A DNA stretch of 64,000 nucleotides from Anomaloglossus baeobatrachus (Eukaryota > Chordata > Amphibia > Anura > Aromobatidae): contig NC_134354.1 in assembly GCF_048569485.1 (NCBI RefSeq), forward strand, positions 449,562,230 to 449,626,229, in the 5' to 3' direction. A model generated the notes under the pieces. It was not told where the DNA came from. It made no database searches and saw only the letters and a list, made by a program, of their open reading frames with translations. A program made the position numbers and the translations under genes. Below, in pieces: positions 42,785 through 54,856 of the stretch. Numbering within the stretch: position 1 is the first letter of the stretch; each line of letters opens with the position of its first letter.

Positions 42785-44214
42785 GCTGTACTACCCGGCT
42801 TCGCCCGGGTTAATAACTGTTGTTAACAAAATAGGATGTATTAACAAAAATTTATTCTAGACACAAAAAACACAAAACAAATAGATAGAAATGTAATTAT
42901 TAAAAGGCAAAAAATAAGCTAATAGAAGCATTTCATAACATATATTTCAACACCACAGATATTCCACACAGATTAAACTAAATTGGCCAAGTAATGTGCT
43001 CCGTCTGTCTGTTTCCAGGTCTGTCTCTATCCCCGTCTCTCTCTTTCCCCGTCTGTCTCTTTCCCTGTCTGTCTCTTTCCCCATCTGCCTGTCTCTGTCT
43101 CTTTTTTGTCTGTCTCTATCTCTCTGTCTCTTTCCTCATCTGTCTCTTTCTAGGACTGTCTCTTTCCCAGGTCTGTCTCTTTCCCCATCTGTCTCCCCAT
43201 CTCTTTGTCTGTGTCTTTTCCTGTCTGTCTCTTTCCCTGTCTGCCTATCTCTGTCTGTCTCTTTCCTTGTCTGTCTCTATTTCTCTGTCTCTTTCCCCGT
43301 CTGTCTCTATCAAGGTCTGTGTCTTTCCCCATCTATCTTTGTCTGTCTCCTCCTTCCCTGTCTGCTTGTCTCTGTCCCTGTCTGCATGTCTGTCTGTCTC
43401 TTTCCCCATCTGTCTCTTTTCCCATCTGTCTCTTTCCGGGTCAGTCTCTTTCCGGGTCAGTCTCTTTCCAGGTCTGTCTCTTTCCAGGTCTGTCTCTGTC
43501 TGTCTCTTTCCAGGTCTGTCTCTTTCCAGGTCTGTCTCTTTCCAGGTCTGTCTCTTTCCAGGTCTGTCTCTTTCCAGGTCTGTCTCTGTCTGTCTCTTTC
43601 CCCATCTGTCTCTGTCTGTCTCTTTCACTGTCTGTCTATGTCTGTCTCTTTCCTTGTCTGTCTCTATCTCTCTGTCTCTTTCCCTGTCTGTCTCTCTGTC
43701 TGTCTCTCTGTCTGTCTCTGTCTATCCATCTCCCCACCGACATCTTATTACCTCACATATAAGCTTCTTATACTATGAATGTCTTTTGTTCCTATAGCAA
43801 TCAATCACAGCTCCTACTAATAACCTGTAGTTCCAGGCTCCATTTACTTTAATGTAGTCATGTTTTTTGGAGAGTAACTGTAAAGCGCGGGGTTAAATTT
43901 TCCTGTCAAAACATAGTCTATGACATTCCATGGGTCACATGAGGTGTCTGTGCAAAATTTCGTGATTGTAAATGCGACGGAGTGGATACACTTTTCGTTT
44001 CACTTTTTCCCCATTATGTAGAGAGTGTAGAAATTGATTGGTAAATTGGAACGCGCGGGGTTAAAATTTCGCCTCACAACATAGCCTATGACGCTCTCGG
44101 GGTCCAGACGTGTGAGTGTGCAAAATTTTGTGGCTGTAGCTGCGACGGTGCAGATGCCAATCCCAAACATATACACACACACACATACACACATTCAGCT
44201 TTATATATTAGATT
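42785..44214 (+). repeat. unclassified interspersed repeat starting cccggcttcgcccggg
   Basis: Begins at a short GC hairpin (ctacccggcttcgcccgggtt) and ends cattcagctttatatattagat. Near its right end two related blocks lie about 160 bp apart: gcgcggggttaaattttcctg... and gcgcggggttaaaatttcgc..., each with catag.ctatgac and gtgcaaaattt.gtg. The interior carries a long CTGTCTCTTTCC-type microsatellite. I have seen such ends in amphibian and reptile repeats but cannot assign a class. Confidence 0.5.
43000..43735 (+). repeat. ctgtctctttcc microsatellite/minisatellite
   Basis: Dominated by a 16-bp unit ggtctgtctctttcca, best ordered at about 43465-43590, with variants ending cccc, cctg and ccat. 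All three forward frames stay open through the array, giving Ser/Leu/Val-rich frames that are not genes. Confidence 0.95.
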
Positions 44215-45380
44215 TAAATGCCAATAACTCTGTGCTGAGAATATAGCCCCTATTTGATCGCTGTGCTTATTAGCTACTTGATATCTTTCAACATACCTTT
44301 TCCACTTTCTATATACATTGCTAGGTTGCAAGTGTGCTGGTATTTGTTATCTTATATGTCTTTATTTATTTCATGAATTTTCAATACAAATGTTAATTGT
44401 TTTAACCATAAAAATCTCTTCTGTTTCTTGACATTTTTTAACAACCAATGAAGCAGATTCCTATCAGCTGGAATAAAGTACTATTGGCTACCATGACTCC
44501 AGTTCTTGCTATCCATGCGTGCAGTAGCATACACAGATATTTCTGTTCTTGCTTCGGTTATTTTTAGAACTTCTAGCTTTACATTGATGGATTTCTCGAG
44601 GGAAACATACATACTAATTGCTATTGCCCAAATGGATTGTACAAGCCTCATTTGCAATTATTAGCTATCATCAAGTAATATGTTTCCCTTCACTTAGCCA
44701 GACATGTTGTATTGTGGCAGATGTCACATAAATAATGGATAAAGCAGAACATTAGAAATAACTTAGTGGAATAATAATACATCAGAACATCTATTTTTTG
44801 GCAGATTGTACAGTAATTCATACTATGAGAGTAATTCATTCAATAACAAGCTAGACTTTGGCTGCACCTTCTCAGGAGATTTGTGCCTATTCCACCGGCT
44901 TTATGTGAGGGCATATTCCTCTGCTGCCCCCTGGTGTCTGAGCAACAGGTGATACCTGTACCAATGTTGGACCTTTTTTTTTTGGTTCGGGGAGGGAAGA
45001 TTGGGTGTAAATTTTTACTCATTTCCCGTCTCAACCCATCCATGATGATAAACTGCAGGCCACTTTTTTCTCATTACAGCTATTAAATTCAGATTGTACA
45101 TTTTTGGAAAACTAGTGTAGCTTTTGTTATTAGTCTATGGTCTCTAAGACATCTACAATTTCTATATCCAGCTCTTTGACAAAACTCTAGAGCGTCTGCA
45201 TAGGTTTGATCTGTTGGGCTCCAAAGAAGAATCTACAACAGAGAGCCAGCCATCTATGTGCCATATTTAATAGCTGTATCCCCTTTGTGGCAGCAGGGTC
45301 TTTAGGTTTCCCAGACACCAGGGTGCAACTACTACTACTACCACTGTAGCTGGTGTAGGTGTGGTGCTGCTCGTCTTTAC
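44215..45380. other. intronic sequence, no feature recognised
   Basis: No domain-bearing frame, no clear element ends. Short frames around 44840-45090 overlap on both strands and have no splice context. Confidence 0.45.
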
Positions 45381-46040
45381 TTAAAGGGGTATTCCCATCT
45401 CCAAGATCCTACCCCAATATGTAATAGGTATAATAATAATAATATTCCAAAGACAATACTAAGGACCAGAGGGCATTCACTGCGAGTGGAAGAAAAGAGA
45501 TTCCGGCAGCTAAATAGGAAAGGGTTCTTTACAATTAGAGCAGTCAGACTGTGGAATGCCCTACCACAAGAGGTAGCAATGGTAGATACTATAACAGCTT
45601 TTAAAAAAGGGCTGGATGATTTCCTCAGTAAACACAACATTGTTGGTTATAAGTGAGTTAGGGACAAAATGTGGAACTGGTGGAGGAAAGTTGAACTAGA
45701 TGGACCTAGGTCTTTTTTCAACCTAAGTAACTATGTGACTATGTAATATTAGCAAATACCTCCAATTAGATATGTAGTATATTTCTCCTGATTCACTCAT
45801 GTTCAGGGAATTGCAGGACCTTAAGTATCCATCATTACGACCACACATATAGTCACAGCCAGTTAGTTGCTAGTGGTCATAACTATGGATCCCTAAGGTC
45901 CTGCAGTGCCCTGAACATGAGGTAAGCGATAGTGAATCAGAAGAACTATACTACATTTCTAATTGGAAATATTTGCTAATATTATTATTAGACCTACTAC
46001 ATATTTGGATAGGATCTTGGAGATGGGAATACCCCTTTAA
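45381..46040. mobile_element. foldback MITE (ttaaaggggtattcccatct ends) with a nested retroposon
   Basis: The left end ttaaaggggtattcccatct and the inverse of agatgggaatacccctttaa are perfect 20-bp inverted repeats, followed inward by ccaagatcctaccc/ggataggatcttgg. The interior of the right half (gtcctgcagtgccctgaac) is again inverted relative to cagggaattgcaggacctta. Split by the retroposon at 45450-45742. Confidence 0.85.
45450..45742 (+). mobile_element. LINE-like 3' end (CR1/Rex-type C-terminus)
   Basis: One plus frame reads KGFFTIRAVRLWNALPQEVA, then TAFKKGLDDFL, the pattern found at the C-terminus of CR1-like LINE reverse transcriptases (...VWNSLP.EV...FK..LD..). It is followed by a tail gttgaactagatggacctag...aactatgtgactatgta. 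5'-truncated, inserted in the MITE near an aatatt repeat. Confidence 0.6.
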
Positions 46041-46338
46041 ACCATATTTGCCAATACTACCATAAAATCTATAAGGATCCCAGAAAAGGAGAAACCTCAG
46101 ACTCCTGAAGAGTTGGAAACTTTCAAGGGCACTGCCAACAACTTCCAGAAAGTGTTTTTTTTTGCATGGGGCTGCTGTGCTTTGTCATCAAAAGCCAAAA
46201 TCCAAACCCAATCTCAGGGGGCATGAGGAGAAATTAGGGTATGGCATTAAAAAGGCAACATGTCTATGGGGAGTAAATACTTAAAATTAATGTCCTCCTG
46301 GAAGGGCATTCATATTCTAAACGTTGGCAAGTATGACT

Positions 46339-46777
46339 AAAGGCCCCTTTACACACTGAGACTTTCTAGCGATCCCACCTGCGATCCCAACCTGGCCGGG
46401 ATCGCTATAAAGTCTCTTTTGAGTCGCTGGTGAGCTATCAAACAGGCAGACCTGGCCAGCGATGCAGCAGCGACGTGGACCTGCAGAACGACCTAGCTGG
46501 TCATTAGGGACGTGTTAAAGCAGCTATTTGAAAGGGAAGTCGCTAACGAAGTCATTGTAATGGTGTCAAACACACCAATGCATGCTGCTCAGCGGGAAAC
46601 AAAGGACCAAAAAATGGTCCTGAAAGATTTGTAGCTATCAGCAACCTCACAGCGGGGGCCAGGTTGCTGATGCATTTCACACACTGCAATGTCGCTGGGG
46701 AGGTTGCTATTGAGTCACAAAACCGGTGACGTTACAGCGATGTTGTTAGCGATGTTGCAGTGTGTAAAGGGGCCTTT
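46339..46777. mobile_element. MITE with aaaggcccctttacacactg ends
   Basis: AAAGGCCCCTTTACACACTG (left) and the inverse of CAGTGTGTAAAGGGGCCTTT (right) are perfect 20-bp inverted repeats. The interior is built from gcgatc/gcgatg words. Flanks tgact and atact match partly. Related to the elements at 2838 and 30179. Confidence 0.8.
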
Positions 46778-48047
46778 ATACTCTGTGGAATGGAGCAATC
46801 TTTATCTCTATTATTAAATTGTCCTACTTTTGGCAAGAGGAATAATCTATATAACAAAATTGTCTTACAGATTAGGCAACTGAACGTACTAAATTTCTTA
46901 TTCTCATTGTCAATAGCACTAATGTCAGTTCCACAGGTTTATCTGTGGCCTTCACTTTGGGTATTTATTTAGGATTTATCACTCATTCAATGAATGCTTT
47001 TCAGATGATTTCTCCTTTGGATACTTGCCAGACTAGATACTGGAATTGTAGTGCTAATTGGCTGCATATCATAGTTTTGCAGATTGCCTTTGTCTATGTG
47101 TTGATGGTCTTTCACTGATAACAAAGCGTTTATGTTGACTATAGAATGTAATAATAATACGGTCACACCTCCCACATTGAATAATTATGCTAACTAAGTT
47201 TTATGACCTAGTTGATTATTATTCCAAAGCAAACCTTGTTAAGAACACCAAGAAAGAGGGCATAAACCCTTAATTATTTATCTATTCCATAACTCAAAGT
47301 TTATGTATTTCTTAGAATAGAAATCTATGAGACACAGAGAGTACTGGTTGATAATAAATATTCTAATAATAGGAAAAGCAAATTGATAACGTAAAACAGA
47401 AATGTACTTCTCTGTTCTGTCAGGTATTAAAAGGAGAGATAGGCGTCTGCATAAATTGTTGAGTATATGAGTAATTTTCCTTTCCTCCGGGGCTCCCACT
47501 CTACATGTTATTTTGATTGAACATTACAGGCACTGGGACAGTTAATTAAATTGAGACGTTCTTATTCTCTAACAATATAAGGATATGGGCTATGTATTTT
47601 GTTATAGAGATGACTGAAAGTTTTATGAGTCAGTTTGCAAATGAAAAAGAAACAGAATTCATTGAATATCCTATTAACAAAAAGCTAGAAATGGAAAGCA
47701 AACGCATCCGGAAGAATATTAAGTGTCAGTAAGCTGTTGTTTTCAGTTGATCTACACTCGAACATAATGTGGTTGCATTCGGATGTGAATAGAATGAAAA
47801 GGAAATGTGATTACATTTCAAAAATAAATATGCATTAGACTTGACATGTACATTTACATTTGGATACACGTCTTACAGAAAAGGGGAATGCACATTTTCT
47901 TATGATTATTAATTGTGCTATGTTGTGAATTATTCATAACACACCAGGCCCTATTTGTATATATGTAAGAGTGAGATAGGATCTAACTGATAAAAATTTG
48001 GGTGCTAGGGGGATTCCTGCCTTAGGTATAATATTTGGATTCAGGGT
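46778..48047. other. intronic sequence, no feature recognised
   Basis: AT-rich, with no element ends or domains that I can recognise. Presumed doc2b intron. Confidence 0.45.
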
Positions 48048-48516
48048 TAAGACCCGCAACACACATCCGTGTAATTTGTAAGTGTGCGGTACGTATTTGC
48101 ACGTACCGGAGACACGTACACACGGAGACCCATGTTAATCAATGGAAGATGGCACACGTACGTAAAATCACACGGAACGTGTGTCCGTGTCGTAAGTATG
48201 TGTGTGCGCTTTTCAACATGGACGACATGTCCGTTTTTTGCTGGCAACACGCAGGCATGGACCCGCTTTAGTCTATGGGTCCGTGCCTGCCCGGACCGCA
48301 CACGGAGTATGTCCGTGTTCAGCACGTATCGTCTGTGTCTGTATTTCATCACAAAATCTGAAACACTTGTTACCAATCTATCAGGTCAATTGTAGGCCAA
48401 TAATTGTGGCGCCAAACATACATTTCCTGTCTCATTTGCACGCCAGACAGCAGCTGGGCACCTGTCCTCTCACTGCAGGGGAACTTTGAGCACAGAGAAC
48501 AACACAGGTACTGAGC

Positions 48517-50876
48517 ATGGCACCCAGAATCGATACAGAGAGGCTGATTGGAGAAGTGGAGAGGCATCCAGAGCTGTGGGACACACGTGTTGATGGCTAT
48601 CATGACAGGTTGATGGTGGAACGAGCATGGATGTCTGTGGCAGAGCTAGTCTACCCTAGGAATGGATGGTCTCAATGCACCCCTGGAAAGAAAAATAAAT
48701 TGCCTTGCTTCTGTCTTTACCTACATGTGCACATTCTGTAGGCAGAGTATAAACATATTTGTATTGTTTGTTTGGCATGTATTAATGGGCCTGACTCATT
48801 TTGAGATACACTGGAGACTCACAAACAGGAGAGTGTAGTTTTCTGCACTTTTGAAGTATTCATTGCAGTTTACTAGTAATGTCAGCATGTGTATATATGG
48901 CCTGCAAAGTATTTTATGCATGTACAAATGGCATTTCAGGGTGGGGAAGCCACTATTAAACATGTTTGGGTGTTTTTTTGGTTACCATTTCTGTGCATTA
49001 TCTATTGCAAATGTGCTGTGATTTGTCTATATTTTTGGATTTGTATTTCTATGTTTGGGTTATTATGCAAGTTCCTTGGTGTCACCATGTCTGGAATGGT
49101 AACAGTAATTTGTAATGTGTAATGGAAAATATATGTGGAATATATGGCACTTCATGGGTTTGTAGATTTTTTTTTTCATGGCTTTCTGTAGGTTTTTTAT
49201 TTTTTGAACAATTATAAGGAGATGAATGATTAATAAGTGGTTGAAGATGTTTACTGCTGAACTTGTTTTTTCTCCCATGCTTATTGTGTTATTATGTCAC
49301 TAGATGAGTGTAATGGGTTGTTATTGTCATACACATGGATGTGTGTTCCTATTTCATACAACTGATGCAATCCAAGACTAATGTCTAATTTGTTAACATC
49401 TACAATTGTTTGAATTAGTGACCTTATTTTACATTTTTTTAATGTTTTTTAACAGTGGATCTTGTCAAATGGCGATGGCACTCAGCCCGTGACCAGTTCC
49501 GCAGAGAGTATAACCCTGTGGCCACCAGAGCTGCCGCTGCAAAGAAGCAAAATATGTCCATTATGAAAAACTGAGCTTCCTTATGCCCATTATGGAAGTA
49601 CCAAAGTAAGTTTCAAGCATTACATCACATGGTGGTATAATTTAAAAGGCACACAGTATTTTTTTTTTTTTTTTCTCAACAAAGTACAGAGGATAACCTG
49701 GAAGATAGTGAGGAAGCCCAGTCAGCAGTATTAACAGCGACCTCTGTTTCTGAGATGGAGCCAACCTCATATCAACCTCCACCAATCCCCAACACCAGCC
49801 AGCCAGACGCAGAAGAAATGTCATCTGATTTGGGTTTGGGCACAAGTCAATCCACTAATGTAATTGTAGGCCAGTCTACAGGGTAACAAAGTGGCCCTTC
49901 ACCAGTTCTTTCAGAGAGTAGTCCACAGCAACATGCAGCCACACAGCCAAGAATATCAACTAATACCATGCGCACAGTAGCACAATCTATCCGTGGTCGC
50001 CGACATAGGCGTTATGAAGATTTACGTTCCTTGCCAGATATCATTGATACCAGAATTATACACATGATGAATTCACTGATACCAGAGAGTGATGGAGAGA
50101 TATTTTGCCGCTCCCTTTCTCCCTCTCTTGCATTGGTTGCACCTGATAGGCAGGACAGATTGAGGGCGCCCTTAATAACACTAATATCTGCTACCCAACG
50201 TAAGCCAGAACCCATTTATTGTTTTGAAGTGATAGAACAATGGAGAGCCAATCCACGTGGCCCACACACAAACACAACTCAACAAACTGTGGAAAGCCAA
50301 ACAGAAGAACATTTCTCTAATTTTCAACTTAATCCTGTAGTGCAACAAACACATATACAGTGTCCATCTTCTTCTATAGTAACTGATGTACAAATTAGGC
50401 CAACAGTTGTCCCACACCAAACAAGTACATTAATGACACAAAGGCCATTTCAACAGCCAACATTTGTCCCACAAGTAGCCCAACAAACACCAATGCAAAC
50501 CTCTTTTAACTATCCTAGTATTGTTAGTAATGTTCATAGACTACCTCAAATGTTTCAACAACCAACAGCTTACCATGCTCCTAATAATCTACAACAACAG
50601 TACTTTCAACAACAGACTTACCCAACTAACTTCACATACACACATACTCAGCCTCTTTCAACACATCAATATGTACCACCTACACTTGGTCTCCCATCTG
50701 CTCAAACAACTGCCTCATTATTTGTTCCAAGTACAACAACTGTTACTAGTGGAAACACTGATCAGACACTCACTACAACATCTACTGTTGTGCAGCAAAC
50801 ATATTCTGTAGATGTCAATGCAATGGAGCCTACACAGGAAAACATCAGTAGCCTAGAGGATTTAGTTGAATCATAA
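48517..50876 (+). pseudogene. MADF-BESS (Myb-like) protein of the Harbinger element, damaged
   Basis: Second gene of PIF/Harbinger elements, a DNA-binding partner that helps the transposase reach DNA and the nucleus. Exon 1 starts at ATG 48517 (MAPRIDTERLIGEVERHPEL, WMSVAELVYP), the first MADF half. Exon 2 (49456-49605, after acceptor ttttttaacag) gives VDLVKWRWHSARDQFRREYN and then, in another frame, YVHYEKLSFLMPIMEVPK before donor GTAAGT: one base seems lost in the A-rich run near 49545-49552. Exon 3 (49685-50876) is TEDNLEDSEEAQ, then an in-frame TAA at 49884-49886, then a BESS-like segment (FCRSLSPSLALVA) and a long Gln/Thr-rich tail. The exon 1/exon 2 junction is not resolved. As it stands the gene is broken by one stop and one frameshift. 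Confidence 0.8.
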
Positions 50877-51064
50877 TGTGATATTGTATGTATTATTTTA
50901 CATTTTGGTATGTTTTCTTGTGTATTGCTGGCTGGAAAACATTTCAAAATGTAACACATTACTTACTCTATATGCATGTGGTCATATTTTTGTTTTCATT
51001 TACCCAAAAACAGTAGCAATTACTCTATCACTTCTAAAACAATACCTGCCTGTTAGAATGATGC

Positions 51065-52164
51065 TGTTACGGGGGGCTGTCTGATAACCTAAAGGAGTAT
51101 CAGACAGTCAGGGTCCACCGTGCAAAGACTCTGCTGCAGACTATGGCAGAGTGCAATACCTCTGTTAACTCACAGAAGGATATAATAAGTAAGTAAAGCA
51201 ATTCCTCCCTTACTTGGAGGGTTTGTGGAATGATCTCTGTTAATAATCACAGAGACAAAGGCAATGTGTGCGAAATGGCACCTACCTAGGTCCGCTCTTC
51301 TAGTGGTGCAAAAGAGACGAACAGCAGCGTAAGCCGCACAAAGCTCCTACCTGCGTTCGCTCCACTAGTGTGCGAGGACACGAACCACTAGATATGGCAC
51401 CTGCCTAGGTCCGCTCTTCTAGTGGTGCAAAAGAGACGAACAGCAGCGTAAGCCGCACAAAGCTCCTACCTCTGTTCGCTCCCCTAGTGTGCGAGGATAC
51501 GAACAACTGCCAGACGCAGTATAAGGAACGTTACCCTAGCGGCAACGTCCACCTACGAGTTGAACCACAAGGCCCAGCCAGACCATGTGCCTCAGGCACC
51601 TGCCTATGTCCGCTCCCCTAAGAGGTAAGGATACGGACAGCAGCCGAAGCTGTAAGGTATAAGAACGCTACCCTGCCGGTAGCGCTCACCTAGCATAGAC
51701 AGAGGAATGCCTAGAGGAAAGCGCACAGAGCGTCTACTCTTATGCATGAACCAAGAGGACTGAGCGCCATGCGGCGTGTGTCAGGGTCTTATATAGACTC
51801 TGTGCCTCATCCAAGATGGAGGACACCAGAGCCAATCCGCTGCCAGAACGACAGGAGTGACGTCATGCTGGCCTATCACCGAGCAAGGCATCACAAGCAC
51901 ATGACCAGCGACCAATCGGCATAGAAGGTGTCAGAGACATGTGACCTCGTGTCAGCGATGATGTCACCCGCACATGTGCAATGGCTCCAAGATAGGACTT
52001 AGTCTCCGGCGCTCGCACATGTGCAGTAGCAAGAAATCTGGACTTAGTCTCCAGCGCTCGCACATGTGCAGTAGCAAGAAATCTGGACTTAGTCTACAGC
52101 GCTCGCACATGTGCAGTAGTAAGAAATCTGGACTTAGTCTCCAGTGCTCGCAGCAACCGTAACA
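51065..52164 (-). mobile_element. solo LTR of the chromovirus 1 family inside the Harbinger element
   Basis: Reads on the minus strand from TGTTACGGTTGCTG to CCCCCCGTAACA, matching the LTRs at 8141 and 13769 along its length. It is flanked by the perfect pentamer gatgc (51060-51064 and 52165-52169). The 45-bp repeats with cacatgtg are in a variant form (gactaagtccagatttcttg), present as three or four units, so it comes from a different subfamily copy. The internal part has been lost by LTR recombination. Confidence 0.93.
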
Positions 52165-52744
52165 GATGCCTTGCTCTGGACATGTTGTTTGGACCATCCA
52201 TTAGAATAAACTGGGTTTAGGGATAAGATGCACGCACATAAACTACTACACTAACATGCAGACACCTTTATTATTAAAAATCCAGCCACTATGCAGTATC
52301 TGCATATTGTCTGGTCCCATACTTGTATTCCAATAGTGTCAAACAAATTATGTTTGCGTGACATTATTGCATAATAAAGTATGGTGTTTTGTATGGGCTA
52401 AAGTCCCTGACAAAATTGTATATAAAAAAAAAATACAGGGTGTTTTGCAAAAGAGAACATACATACATAGGTAAAATAATAATTTTGGACTAAGCTTTTC
52501 ATAACAAATTTGCCATAATTTTATTAGTCATATACATTCAGTAGTACTTTTTTTAGAATAAAAAAAAATCCTGATGTCATAACAATATAGTTATATCACA
52601 ATAGCTTATGGGGACCACAAACACAACCAACCAACCAACCAAAAAACCACAAATGATACCTATGTATGGTCATTTTCTCTTTTGTATTACATATGTGTTT
52701 GTGCTTATGTAACCAAGTGTTGACAAACTTTATTAATGTCAAAA

Positions 52745-54362
52745 TTATACATGACTATGGCTATTTAAACTAAAAAAATCTTTAAACTGATTCCTCACTT
52801 GTAAACCAGAAGTGGACACAGTGGTTCTGACACTACCATTGTCTACAAATGGTGCATTTAAAGCAGGCAACTCCTCAATATCTTCGTCATTGCTTTCATG
52901 TAATCTACAGTAATTATGTAACACTACTGTCGATTTAATGACAGCCTTGACGGTGGTTGGTTGGAGTTGTATGGTGGTTTGATAAATGCGCCATCTTGAG
53001 GCCAAAATGCCAAAGGAACGTTCTACATAGCAACGTGCTATGGCCAATTTGCTATTAAATAGGGCTTTTGATCTGTCCAACCCCCTTCTGGGATATGGAC
53101 TCATCAAATGCCGTGACAATGCAAACCCCTGATCTGCAACCATTACAAAAGGGACAATTGGGCCATTAGTACCAGACAATGGTCTTGGTGCAGACAAACT
53201 TAAACTATCAGACATTAATCGTCTTGCTAAACGTGAGCTTCTGAAAATGCGTGCATCTGAGGCACTGACATAGGCACCAATATCCGCATATAAAAAGCAA
53301 TAGTTTGTATCTACCATGGCCAAAATAACTACAGAAAAAAACTTATGATAATTAAAATATTTTGATGCAGAGTTCGGTGGTTTCTTCACTCTAATGTGCT
53401 TTCCGTCAATGGCGCCAATACAATTAGGGAAAGCTGTTTTCTCCAAAAATTCTGCAGAAATGTGCATCCATTCCTGTGTTGAAGGCAGCTGCATGACATG
53501 ATGCCTAAGGGTCTCCCAAAGCACAGTACAGGTATGCAGGATAATCTTGCCAATTGTGGACCTTCCCAATAAGAATTCGAAGTGCAGACTGCTGATGGAT
53601 TGGCCAGTTGCTAGGTAGCTGAAAAAGAATAAAAACATGACATTACTTTGACTATTCATGTAATTTATATTTCACAACACATATTTGTAACATCCAATGA
53701 CTGGCGAGATACTGTGTATGTTTTGTTATAATTTCTTTGGTTGGTAAAAGCATATGTGATGTTTACTTTCCATATTGGAAAATTATCTAATTTTGTGTTT
53801 AATAAACAAGTTTGTTTGAGTTAAGCCTCTTGTTTCTTTAATTTTGGTAGAGATAGAATGGAAGAAGTGACTTCTCAGTTTTTAATTTGAATTTGCAATG
53901 TGGTTAAGTGATCAATATAAAGTTTCCACATATTCCATATTTTTACATTTAAAAATTTCTACAAAATGATGCTTTTGCAACTTAACATGTATTTCAAAAT
54001 GACAGATAAGGCATGAGTATACATGTCAACACCTACCGTAAAGTCACCAACAGTCGTTCCTCAGGGGAGATGCTGAGGCGCATAGAGGTGTCCTGATGCT
54101 TCAAACGTTGGTACACAAGGCCAAGGATGTTGTCAAATGAATTAATGGTGAGATGGCAGTAGGCTTGGAATTTAGGTGGAAATTTCCGCATTTCCCCATA
54201 TAAAATATTAAAATGGCCATGTGTGTTCCTGAGCTTCACAAGGGGGTGAATCCACATCCTTTTCTCCAGTGGTGGTTCTTCTTCAATCATATGTCGCCTA
54301 ACCCCAAATCTCTTAAATATCAACCAGAGCAAATACATGGTTGCTTCATTGGAGAGAGACAT
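52745..54362 (-). CDS. PIF/Harbinger DDE transposase, apparently intact, two exons
   Basis: Catalyses cut-and-paste movement of the element. Exon 1 is 54362-54037 (MSLSNEATMYLLWLIFKRFG to ...SPEERLLVTL), exon 2 53618-52745, with a 418-bp intron: donor GTAGGT, acceptor attctttttcag. Spliced length is 1200 bases, 399 residues, with the frame kept (LVTLR-YLATGQS). The DDE_Tnp_4-type core is complete: Asp180 in IGAIDGKH, Asp271 in VMVADQGF, Glu308 in ARCYVERSFG, followed by SRWRIY and a VVLHNYC helix. No stop interrupts it, unlike the partner gene. Similar to the domesticated host gene HARBI1, but the flanking inverted repeats and target duplication show that it is a transposon copy. Confidence 0.92.
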
Positions 54363-54856
54363 TTTGGAGTGTGTCTAATGTGAGAAAGAGCTTTGAAGCC
54401 ATGTTTTGTAAGGTTATTTAAGCAAACTAACCAAATTGGGTAGTTAATTGACCAATTTAACACACCAGGAGCACATTATGAAGGTCTAACAAGGTTATTT
54501 GTGTGAAAATACATATCTAACAAAACGGACGGCACACGAACTACACACGTACGTATTTCATGACAGTACGGACATTCCACACGGCTCGCATACGCCATCA
54601 CACGGATGCCATACATACCGGAGAAACGCCCCAAAAATAAGGAACACGGACCCGAAAAACGGACCGTGTCGCACGGACGTTTTTTTTGCGGAAGTGTGTT
54701 TTAGGCCTAAGATGGTGAAAAGAATCTTTGCCTCCAATTTATAAAAACTTACCTATGCCTTGCGCTCAACCATAAGGATAAATTGTGTGGTAGATCATGA
54801 CACTGGAGCTTTTTTTAGACTTATACTTTCTGTTGTTTCAAGAACCAACACATGTA

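Larger units (their letters stand above)
48051..54707. mobile_element. complete PIF/Harbinger DNA transposon with two genes
   Basis: Ends GACCCGCAACACACATCCG and (minus) GGCCTAAAACACACTTCCG are imperfect terminal inverted repeats. TAA flanks both ends (48048-48050 and 54708-54710), the PIF/Harbinger duplication. Subterminal regions of about 300 bp (left) and 180 bp (right) are crowded with cacgga/tccgtg and cacgtac words, likely transposase-binding sites. A MADF-BESS gene reads rightward and a DDE transposase gene reads leftward, the convergent two-gene plan of this superfamily. A solo LTR lies between them. Without it the element is about 5.55 kb. Confidence 0.9.

Noticed and set aside
42994-43797. 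Overlapping long open frames of 260 or more residues on the plus strand
   Set aside because: They read the ctgtctctttcc microsatellite in all three frames, giving Ser/Leu/Val-rich repeats with no domain.
52745-54362. The host gene HARBI1
   Set aside because: The reading frame is flanked by a partner MADF-BESS gene, terminal inverted repeats and TAA duplications, so it is a transposon copy rather than the domesticated gene.
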